A stretch of DNA of 9,182 nucleotides, taken from contig CALICC010000174.1 of the NCBI GenBank assembly GCA_938049325.1, positions 1 through 9,182 of the forward strand, written 5' to 3'. Below the pieces are notes generated by a model. That model worked only from the letters and a program-made list of their open reading frames with translations. It made no database searches and was not told the origin of the DNA. Below are positions 1-5,700 of the stretch, one piece after another. Within the stretch, counting starts at the first letter, position 1; the number at the start of each line of letters is the position of its first letter. The stretch is from an uncultured Ilumatobacter sp. (GTDB taxonomy: Bacteria > Actinomycetota > Acidimicrobiia > Acidimicrobiales > Ilumatobacteraceae). The position numbers were made by a program, and so were the translations under genes.

Positions 1-2009
1 AGACCGTCGATGGAACTACCGGCGACAAGGTTTCCAGCAGTTGGATCAACCCAGGTCAACGACACATACGAGTTGTCATCCCACTGGGTGCCAATTGAGC
101 ACAAGTCGGGAAGGCAGTCGTTGGTTTCGCCGTCGGACCAGAACGTGCGCCCGCCGACGTCCCATGTCGAGCGGTCGAGGGATACCAATGTCTCGACAGG
201 TAGTGGAATACTGCGGACAACAATCTGGAGTTGTGTGTCGTGTTCAGGATGACGGTATTCGGCGATTCCGACGCCCATCGGACTCGGGTCAAAACGCGCG
301 CTGTCGAGCACGAAGCCGTTCGGTGGCGGATCAACGACGACGAGTGCAAGGCCTTGTTCCTTCAATCGGTCAGTCGCTGGAGTTTCGGGCTCGCTCGGAG
401 ACGCCGGTATCAGGACTGTCACCACGTCGCCGGCGATCGGGGACCCGTCGTCGAGAAGATCGAGGACCGCAACCGGCTCGCCGTTGATGTCGATGATGTC
501 GATGATGGTTCCCAAGCTGGTTCCCTCGACCACAGCTGGTGAGTCGCCAATCGCGACGACCTCTGCACCAATCGCTTCTTGATCGTTGAACGCGCGATCG
601 CACACGTATCCGACGTGGTCGTTGCCGCCGCGCACGCGACACTCCGCCGAGGCTCCGGCGGAGTCGTTTCCAGACACCTTGGCGCCGAGACTGAAGCGCG
701 GCGACCCGGCGAGGAGCACGGTGCTGCTCGAGTCGTTCACCTCGGCGACTTGGCCGATCGCTACGCCGTCGAGTTCAACGATCTGGCCCACTTCGACGCC
801 GACAGCGCGACCGCGGTCGATTCCGATGACTGGGTCGTCATCACCAAAGAACGGTTCACTCACGCGGTACTCGGCACGCCATTCCGCTTCGCCGACGAAT
901 TCGATCGCTTCAGCAAACGCAACCGAGTCGACAAGGCTGAGCGGTTCGTCGACGCCGCCCTTCGCGAAAGCGCTCGCCCAGGTCGAGTCCGAGACCGGCC
1001 AGATGATCAGGTATCCACCAACGCTGGGTGCGGCCCATGCTGGAACACCATCGACCTCAGTTCGCTCAAGCCCGGAAGTGAGTGCCATCGACGCAAGCGG
1101 GTTCTCGGGTGACACCGAGACACTCGGGCCATCGCCGGACGCGAGCTGCACAGAGGTGGAGGCCGACAGCGCACCGTACGGGTGGATCTGGCGAGCGATC
1201 ACGACCTCGTAGCCCGATGGCAATGCCGACTCGTCGATCGCGAAGCTCTCGAACGGCTCCATCGGATCGAACGACGCTACGGCAAGCCCGCTCTCGCGAA
1301 GGAACGAAACCGGATCCGCCCCTGACACTTCGATCGTTGGTTCCCCCGGGAGGACCACAAGCGAGTAGTTACCGGCCGCGTAGAGATTGACATCGACCCC
1401 GTCGATCTCGATCAACTCGCCGTCACCAACCTCAGTGCGGTCAAATGCCTCGGCAAAGAGATCGATTCGTACACCGTCGGACAACCGGTCACCGTCGATC
1501 CGGCCGACCAGACTCGTGACCATCGGAGCGCGATTCGCCGGGCCGCTGTATCCGCCAAACATGTCGGTGGCGCCGGGAATGCTGACAACCGGGAACCGGT
1601 CAGGTCGTGAACGTTCCGACGAAGGGATGACGGTCGCTTCGAGTAGCTCGGGTTCCGATACGACTGGGGGCGCCTCGGTGGTCTGCGGTGCCGCAACCGA
1701 CGGGCTGACGTGAGACGACACGACTGGTTGTGTGCTGTCGAGATCAGCGGGCGTTGCCGGGGATGACGAACGACCAAACGCAGCGATCAACCCCACAAGC
1801 CCTACGAACAGCACCGCAGCCGCAGCGGTCAGCATCCAACGGTGCTTCCCGTCGCCTGCGCGCTCCTCGGCCGGGCTGAGCCGAGACTCTCCCGCGCGGG
1901 GACTGCCGCGCTCAACCTGTTCGCGGACGTCCTCGGTGCTCACCGCCGAGGTGTGCGCATCGAGCGCCCGTCCGAGCATGCGGAGTTGGTCTTCGAGATC
2001 AATCGTCAT
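1..2009 (-). CDS. Membrane-anchored anti-sigma-factor-like protein, C-terminus beyond left edge
   Basis: The minus-strand frame is open without a stop from ATG 2009 to base 1 (669 complete codons), so the 3' end lies outside the window. The start is well placed: GGAGG sits 6 bases upstream, and the ATG lies inside the last codons of the sigma gene (11-base overlap), suggesting translational coupling. Residues 1-57 are a charged cytoplasmic segment; I see no HxxxCxxC zinc anti-sigma motif. Residues about 59-79 form one transmembrane helix, and residues 80-135 are a Ser/Thr/Pro-rich extracytoplasmic linker. The outer part contains an MreC-like beta-barrel (about 380-535) between two stretches that look like diverged copies of one domain (about 262-348 and 562-655). 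Position directly after an ECF sigma gene and the topology suggest it holds the sigma factor at the membrane and senses an envelope signal. Anti-sigma function is inferred from context, not from a recognised domain. Confidence 0.8.
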   Translation of the reverse strand, partial: MTIDLEDQLRMLGRALDAHTSAVSTEDVREQVERGSPRAGESRLSPAEERAGDGKHRWMLTAAAAVLFVGLVGLIAAFGRSSSPATPADLDSTQPVVSSHVSPSVAAPQTTEAPPVVSEPELLEATVIPSSERSRPDRFPVVSIPGATDMFGGYSGPANRAPMVTSLVGRIDGDRLSDGVRIDLFAEAFDRTEVGDGELIEIDGVDVNLYAAGNYSLVVLPGEPTIEVSGADPVSFLRESGLAVASFDPMEPFESFAIDESALPSGYEVVIARQIHPYGALSASTSVQLASGDGPSVSVSPENPLASMALTSGLERTEVDGVPAWAAPSVGGYLIIWPVSDSTWASAFAKGGVDEPLSLVDSVAFAEAIEFVGEAEWRAEYRVSEPFFGDDDPVIGIDRGRAVGVEVGQIVELDGVAIGQVAEVNDSSSTVLLAGSPRFSLGAKVSGNDSAGASAECRVRGGNDHVGYVCDRAFNDQEAIGAEVVAIGDSPAVVEGTSLGTIIDIIDINGEPVAVLDLLDDGSPIAGDVVTVLIPASPSEPETPATDRLKEQGLALVVVDPPPNGFVLDSARFDPSPMGVGIAEYRHPEHDTQLQIVVRSIPLPVETLVSLDRSTWDVGGRTFWSDGETNDCLPDLCSIGTQWDDNSYVSLTWVDPTAGNLVAGSSIDG
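405..872 (-). other. MreC-like beta-barrel domain within the anti-sigma-like protein
   Basis: Residues about 380-535 of the protein starting at 2009 follow the order of conserved blocks of the MreC periplasmic barrel. These are IGIDRGRAVGVEVGQIVEL (residues 395-413; MreC has I(D/N)KG..DGV..GM.V), DGVAIGQVAEV followed by SSSTVLL (414-433; MreC DGLVGRV.EV..SS.V.LL), then a GAKVSG stretch (442-447) where MreC has its A.V.G strand. Next comes EAIGAEVVAIG (478-488) in the position of VKVGD.VVTSG, and GTSLGTIIDI (496-505) in the position of the P.G.P.G.V turn. The assignment comes from eye alignment against remembered family patterns and would need a profile search. MreC itself scaffolds cell-wall elongation; a role for its fold in an anti-sigma-like protein is not something I recognise. 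Confidence 0.5.
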
Positions 2010-2484
2010 CGTGCGCCTCCAGTTCGTTGCGGAGCCTTTTCATCGCCCGGGAGAGGTGTTCGCGGACCGTTGAAGGGTTGACGTCCAACATTCGAGCGAC
2101 GTCGGCTTGCGACCAGCCGTGCGCATGCACGAGCAGAACGGTCGTGCGTTGTTGAGCGGGCAGAGCCTCAAGCGCTGGCAACAAACCAGGCTCGACATCA
2201 GGCAGTTCCGCATCAAGCGCGTGGAACGGCCTGGACGGTGCGGCTTTCGAAACGAACCGACGAGTCGAGCTCTGGCCAACTCGGTACAAGTAGCCCGTCT
2301 TGTTGTCGACCTCGCTCAGTCGATCCCAGTTCTCCCACGCCCAGCTCAGCGCATCGACCGTTGCCTCACGGCCGTCGACCAACCCGTATGCCGCGACAAG
2401 CGCCTGCCGCAAACTCGGCTCCACTCGACCGACGAACGCGGAGAACTCCTCGATGTCTGGTCCGGGATCCTTCACCAACTCCAT
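1999..2484 (-). CDS. ECF-type RNA polymerase sigma-70 factor
   Basis: This is a 161-residue extracytoplasmic-function sigma factor that would direct RNA polymerase to a specific promoter set. Region 2 spans about residues 11-80 (EEFSAFVGRVEPSLRQAL, then an EATVDALSWAWENWDRL helix and YLYRVGQS). Region 4 spans about 100-158, with the LPAQQRTTVLLVHAHGWSQ segment and the DNA-recognition helix around VNPSTVREHLSRAMKRLR. No SnoaL or other C-terminal extension is present. The frame stays open upstream, with other possible starts at ATG 2550 and GTG 2649. I prefer ATG 2484 because the codons just before it (AGG, TAT, GGA, TTA, TCA) are unlike the rest of the gene, none of these starts has a convincing Shine-Dalgarno, and family members usually begin just before region 2. 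The stop codon lies inside the next gene, which probably encodes its membrane-bound regulator. Confidence 0.9.
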   Translation of the reverse strand: MELVKDPGPDIEEFSAFVGRVEPSLRQALVAAYGLVDGREATVDALSWAWENWDRLSEVDNKTGYLYRVGQSSTRRFVSKAAPSRPFHALDAELPDVEPGLLPALEALPAQQRTTVLLVHAHGWSQADVARMLDVNPSTVREHLSRAMKRLRNELEAHDDD

Positions 2485-2626
2485 CGATGATAAGACCAAC
2501 GAAGACCACCGTTCCGCGACAAGCCGCCGCAAGAAATCTCCATACCTCATCTTCAGGACTCGTCGGGTCGAGCCCGGCTCGCGTTCGATTGCCGGCAAGT
2601 TGATCGATACGTTGTCGATCAGGCAC

Positions 2627-2902
2627 ATGGCAACGTCATCACGCAACACTCACAGGGCACTCCGGCGAGCCGAGAGGGACGGCCAACCCGTGGACCTCAC
2701 CGTCTGGTCCACCGATGGTGTCCAACAGGCGATTTGCTCGGTGCAGGTCGTCGCCGTGACGAGCTCAGCCGTTGTTGTCCGTTCAGCGGGCAACGAGCAG
2801 ACCACTCTCAGCCTTGATGGGATCGTGGAGATCGGGGTCCGCGATCGACAACGTCGCTCGCTGCTCGACTACTTGCTCGACCTGTTGTCGTTGACGCGCT
2901 GA
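2627..2902 (+). CDS. Small hypothetical protein, possibly a small beta-barrel
   Basis: I do not recognise this 91-residue protein. It has a basic N-terminus (residues 1-17, ALRRAERDG), then an alternating hydrophobic pattern that reads as five or so beta strands (DLTVW, SVQVVAVT, AVVVRS, TTLSL, IVEIGV; residues about 23-70), and a short amphipathic C-terminal helix (LLDYLLDLL). The pattern 'basic helix, DG-x-V-x-L strand, strands, LDGIVEI' is reminiscent of WYL/Sm-like barrels, but that is a guess. Codon use is typical of the window (GTC, CTC, CGC, GAC), which argues against an antisense shadow. ATG 2627 is preceded only by a weak AGG at short spacing. The frame is open far upstream, but that part lies antisense to the sigma gene and I discount it. 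It diverges from the sigma gene, leaving a 142-base gap, and converges on the copper operon. Confidence 0.5.
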   Translation: MATSSRNTHRALRRAERDGQPVDLTVWSTDGVQQAICSVQVVAVTSSAVVVRSAGNEQTTLSLDGIVEIGVRDRQRRSLLDYLLDLLSLTR

Positions 2903-2948
2903 ACAGGCCACGATCGAAGACCGGCTCACCGACGTGACGGGCCGATTC

Positions 2949-3335
2949 CTACTCCGTGACCACGACGGTGAATCCGCCGGATGGGTGCACCGAGCACGAG
3001 CCGTCGAACACCCCCGCCACGGTGAACCGTTGCCGAAGCGTCACACCGGCGCCGACGAACCACGGCCCGACGACATGCGCCCGATCGTCGAGGTTGACGA
3101 TCTGGATGGTCTCGTCGAGCTTGGCGTTCAACTCCTCAGGCAGGATCGCGAGTGGTTCTCCGGCATCGATCCGATCGCCGGCGCCAGCGGGGATCACGTA
3201 GTCGAACGTGGGCTGTTCCGAGCTGGCGCCCGATCCGCTCTGGCACGCTGCCCCGCACAACACGACGATGAAGATGCCGAGGGCGGCCGAGAATCGTCGC
3301 AGGGCGAGCGTGCCTCCGCCCCCGGCTTCGGTCAT
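2949..3335 (-). CDS. Cupredoxin-like lipoprotein
   Basis: This 128-residue protein starts with a signal peptide: basic stretch ALRRF, hydrophobic IFIVVL, then LCGAAC, with Cys31 the likely lipidated residue. The lipobox is imperfect because position -3 is Gly. The mature part looks like a single plastocyanin-type Greek-key domain: ETIQIVNLDDRAHVVGPW, a GVFDGSCSVHPSGG loop, and a closing strand FTVVV. His87, Cys114 and His117 match three type 1 copper ligands. The place where plastocyanin carries its axial Met (five residues after the second His) is Phe122, so a copper site, if present, would lack the Met ligand. Its ATG overlaps the TGA of the upstream multicopper oxidase by four bases (ATGA), so the two are almost certainly co-translated. 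A role as electron donor or copper carrier to the oxidase at the outer membrane face is inferred. No transporter genes are nearby. Confidence 0.8.
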   Translation of the reverse strand: MTEAGGGGTLALRRFSAALGIFIVVLCGAACQSGSGASSEQPTFDYVIPAGAGDRIDAGEPLAILPEELNAKLDETIQIVNLDDRAHVVGPWFVGAGVTLRQRFTVAGVFDGSCSVHPSGGFTVVVTE

Positions 3336-4762
3336 GCCTGATCCTTCGGATTCACGATCATCGCCGTCACCATGCCGAACATGCCATCAGCTCGTTCGAC
3401 GTGGGTGAGGATGTGGCAGTGGTACACCCACGTGCCTGGGTCTTCAGCGTGGAACAGCACCGAGTACCGCTCCCCCGGCGCCACGTTGATCGTGTCAGCC
3501 CAGTACGGGTAGTCGAGCGGGATCCCGTCCTTCGCGAACACCAGCTGCGGGAACTGGTGGAGGTGCATCGGGTGAGCGGTGAGGCCCTCGTTGTAGTAGT
3601 GGACAACTCCCCACTCGCCCTCGTCGATCACGATTGGCTCGGTCGCGGGGAAGCTCTTGCCGTTGAGTGACAGCCCGATCGTCCCGGCGTCGTTGAGCAC
3701 CATCGGCATCTCGAACTGCGGCACGAGGTCCTCCGGAATCAACACGTCGGACACCGTCTGACCGTATGGCAGCGGTGTGTCGCCGATCTGGAACGCAGCG
3801 AACATGCCGTTGATCACCGACGTCTGGCTGTGCAGGTGCGCGTGATACATGCCGATTGCCGGGTCCTCGGCAAGGAACTCATAGAGGAACGTCTCGCCGG
3901 TTGCGACCGGATCTTGCGTGTACGGCGACACGCCGTCCTGATCGTTGGGCGTGTGGATTCCGTGCCAGTGAATGTCGGATCCCATCGGCGTCAGGTTCGT
4001 GAACTCGACCTGCACATTGTCGCCGACGTCGACCTTGATCTGCGGGCCCGGGACCTGACCGTTGTACGCCCAGGCTTCGACGATCTCGCCGGGCGAGACT
4101 TCCCAAGGGATGACCTCGGCGGTGAGGTAGAACTTCTTCGTCCCGTCGGCGAGGATCTCGGGTTCGAGAATCTGGTTGCCGCGACCTTCGGTCTCGGCCG
4201 GGAAGGCCAGCATCGAGTCGACCATCAATTGGTCCATCTGCTCGGGGGTCAATCCTGCGTGTTCGTCGCCGAGTGCCGCCGGTGCGAATTCGTCGGCGTC
4301 AGTGATGACGAGCTCGGTCTTCATTCCCGAGTCGGCGTGACCCGAGATCGTGCAGAACAGCTCGTACGTGCCCGGCTCGAGCTCACCGACCGCGAGTGTG
4401 TCGACGCCGCGCGACATGAGGTTCGCCGTTCGAGCTCCGGTCTCGCGCACTTCCAGGTTGTGCTCGATGGCGCCGCCGTTGACGACGTTCAACACGATGG
4501 CCCCGGCCGGTGCGCTCAGTTCGCCCTCGATGGCGAACTCGCTGAGCGAGATGTCGAGTTCCGAGACGATCACATCGTCGGCTGCCGCATCCGCCCTGAA
4601 CAGCGCGACGAACGCCAGTACGAGGAGACCGACGATCATGAGGACGAGCGCCAAGCTCCCGGCCAACAAAACTGCGGAAATGCCGAAGCCCGACCCCGCC
4701 TGATTCGACGGGCGTGACTCGTCGTTCGGTGGGGGCGTGGACGGGGATTCGAGAAGGGTCAT
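3332..4762 (-). CDS. Membrane-anchored multicopper oxidase with N-terminal cupredoxin domain
   Basis: The 476-residue protein has a single transmembrane helix at about 28-55, giving a cytoplasmic N-terminus and an exported copper enzyme. Residues about 64-154 form a separate cupredoxin with a complete type 1 site (His101, Cys137, His142, Met147). Residues about 200-476 form a two-domain laccase-like oxidase. Domain 1 carries HWHGIH (His265, His267) and YHAHLH (His307, His309). Domain 2 carries HPMHLH (His397, His400, His402) and YHCHILTH (His448, Cys449, His450, His454), with an axial Met at 461. Domain 1 has no Cys in its HxH motif, so the oxidase type 1 copper is only in domain 2. This rules against a NirK-type nitrite reductase and fits O2-reducing multicopper oxidases. 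The substrate (Cu(I), Fe(II), phenols or another) cannot be told. GGAG lies 5 bases before the ATG. A DosR-like box is centred 74.5 bases upstream. Confidence 0.92.
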   Translation of the reverse strand: MTLLESPSTPPPNDESRPSNQAGSGFGISAVLLAGSLALVLMIVGLLVLAFVALFRADAAADDVIVSELDISLSEFAIEGELSAPAGAIVLNVVNGGAIEHNLEVRETGARTANLMSRGVDTLAVGELEPGTYELFCTISGHADSGMKTELVITDADEFAPAALGDEHAGLTPEQMDQLMVDSMLAFPAETEGRGNQILEPEILADGTKKFYLTAEVIPWEVSPGEIVEAWAYNGQVPGPQIKVDVGDNVQVEFTNLTPMGSDIHWHGIHTPNDQDGVSPYTQDPVATGETFLYEFLAEDPAIGMYHAHLHSQTSVINGMFAAFQIGDTPLPYGQTVSDVLIPEDLVPQFEMPMVLNDAGTIGLSLNGKSFPATEPIVIDEGEWGVVHYYNEGLTAHPMHLHQFPQLVFAKDGIPLDYPYWADTINVAPGERYSVLFHAEDPGTWVYHCHILTHVERADGMFGMVTAMIVNPKDQA

Positions 4763-4828
4763 TGCTGCTCCAGAACGGATTGAGGGGTGAGACGCTCTTC
4801 ATCTTCGGGAGCGAGGCACCCACGCATC

Positions 4829-4844
4829 AGGGCCGAAGGTCCCT
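4829..4844 (-). promoter_or_regulatory. DosR-like 16-bp box, facing the multicopper oxidase
   Basis: Read on the minus strand the site is AGGGACCTTCGGCCCT, the best fit to the consensus of the six strong sites here. Its half sites GGGAC and GGCCCT resemble the GGGAC...GTCCC core of the DosR/DevR box. It is centred 74.5 bases before the oxidase ATG and 49 bases from its partner box. Confidence 0.6.
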
Positions 4845-4877
4845 CGGTTCGACTGAGATCGACGTCGTGCCCCGGAC

Positions 4878-4893
4878 AGAGACCTAGGACCCT
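4878..4893 (+). promoter_or_regulatory. DosR-like 16-bp box, facing the PPOX gene
   Basis: AGAGACCTAGGACCCT keeps the half-site layout with an A in place of the third-last G of each half. It is centred 43.5 bases before ATG 4929. That is where an activator box at about -43 would sit if transcription started at the ATG. Confidence 0.5.
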
Positions 4894-4928
4894 GGTACCG
4901 AACCGTCAGCTCGTGTGAAGTTGACCTC

Positions 4929-5459
4929 ATGACATTCATCGCTGCAGGTACCGAAGCCATGACCACCGACGAGTGCTGGGAGCGGCTCGAAGCAATGTCG
5001 GTGGGCCGCTTGGCGGTCGCCATTGCCGGCAAACCCGACATCTTCCCGATCAACTATGTGGTCGACGGCAACTGCGTGACCTTCAAGACCGGCGCCGGCA
5101 CGAAGTTCGCCGCCGCCGCGCTCCTCCACGACGTCGCATTCGAGATCGACGGCTACGAACCTCAAGCACGTACGGCTTGGAGCGTCGTGATCAAGGGGCG
5201 AGCTCACGAGGTCGAACGCATGGAGGAAGTGTTCGCCGCCGAGGACCTTCCGCTGTTCCCATGGGCGGCGCATCCCAAGCCGAACTTCGTTCGCATCACG
5301 CCGACCGAAATCACGGGGCGGCGCTTCCACGTCCTCGACGATGTCACGCCCGACGCGTCGATCGGATGGGAGCCGCAGACACATGCCAGTGCAGACGCAG
5401 TCGTCCCCGAACCCGGCGCTGAGTTTCATCCCGGCGCCTCGAAGATGCGCCCCAGCTGA
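4929..5459 (+). CDS. Pyridoxamine 5'-phosphate oxidase-fold (PPOX) family protein
   Basis: This 176-residue protein has the split-barrel flavin-binding fold of the PPOX / nitroimidazole-resistance type (Pyridox_ox_2-like). Visible blocks are the starting helix DECWERLEAMSVGRLAVA (residues about 15-32) and the strand pair PDIFPINYVVDGNCVTFKTG (about 36-55). These are followed by the helix TKFAAAALLHDVAFEIDGY (about 58-76), WSVVIKGRAHEV, and the family-typical C-terminal PNFVRITPTEITGRRF (about 130-145). Members bind FMN, F420 or heme, and the cofactor cannot be decided by eye. The roughly 30 residues after GRRF are not conserved. The start ATG 4929 has no Shine-Dalgarno; an internal ATG at 4959 is an alternative. 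It is divergent from the multicopper oxidase and shares a paired-box intergenic region with it. A truncated relative of the same family lies near 8900. PPOX proteins and USPs are both found in the mycobacterial DosR regulon. Confidence 0.88.
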   Translation: MTFIAAGTEAMTTDECWERLEAMSVGRLAVAIAGKPDIFPINYVVDGNCVTFKTGAGTKFAAAALLHDVAFEIDGYEPQARTAWSVVIKGRAHEVERMEEVFAAEDLPLFPWAAHPKPNFVRITPTEITGRRFHVLDDVTPDASIGWEPQTHASADAVVPEPGAEFHPGASKMRPS

Positions 5460-5493
5460 GCCGTCTCCATGACGTGACGCAGGGATGTGACAA

Positions 5494-5509
5494 AGGGACC
5501 TGTTCCAAC
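5494..5509 (+). promoter_or_regulatory. Possible weak DosR-like half box before the zinc-finger gene
   Basis: AGGGACCTGTTCCAAC matches the consensus in its first eight bases only; the second half site is poor. It is centred 35.5 bases before GTG 5537, unlike the 42.5-43.5 spacing of the strong boxes. It is single rather than paired. Confidence 0.2.
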
Positions 5510-5536
5510 AGCTCCAGACGTGGGCGAAATGGACAG

Positions 5537-5683
5537 GTGCCCACTCAACAACCCCACACCTGCCCCTACTGCGAGCTTCGCTTCAAGTACCACAACGAGG
5601 TCGTCGACCACGTCCTGCACGATCACCCGGAACACGCTGCCGTGGTCGCCGGGATCGAGCCGCACGAGCTACCGCACGACTGA
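5537..5683 (+). CDS. Small C2H2 zinc-finger protein
   Basis: With the GTG start at 5537 this is a 48-residue protein. Its core CPYCELRFKYHNEVVDHVLHDH is a textbook C2H2 finger: C-x2-C-x3-F-x5-V-x2-H-x4-H, with the aromatic and aliphatic core residues at their expected positions. The finger fills nearly half the protein, and the tail is acidic and His-rich (EPHELPHD). Such fingers bind zinc; in bacteria they may contact DNA or a protein partner, which I cannot tell here. An in-frame ATG at 5474 would add 21 residues of low-complexity Ser/Arg sequence without family character, so I prefer the GTG, although no well-spaced Shine-Dalgarno is visible for it. It lies 77 bases after the PPOX gene and 17 before the CoA-transferase gene, so it is probably co-transcribed at least with the latter. 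Confidence 0.72.
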   Translation: MPTQQPHTCPYCELRFKYHNEVVDHVLHDHPEHAAVVAGIEPHELPHD

Positions 5684-5700
5684 AGCGCGAGACTCTCGGA

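Noticed and set aside
586..1212. A 208-codon plus-strand open frame and several others in 1-1800
   Set aside because: They are antisense to the continuous minus-strand frame of the anti-sigma-like gene and are Ser/Arg/Pro-rich, as expected for shadows.
2903..2948. A bidirectional terminator between the small gene and the copper operon
   Set aside because: I could not find a stem with a convincing loop and T tract in this short gap.
3830..4717. A 295-codon plus-strand open frame across the multicopper oxidase gene
   Set aside because: It is exactly antisense to a gene with complete copper-ligand motifs, has Arg/Asp/Val-rich low-information composition, and matches no family; high GC makes such shadow frames common.
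3332..4762. A NirK-type copper nitrite reductase
   Set aside because: NirK carries its type 1 Cys in domain 1; here domain 1 has HAH without Cys, and the HCH motif is in domain 2, as in oxidases.
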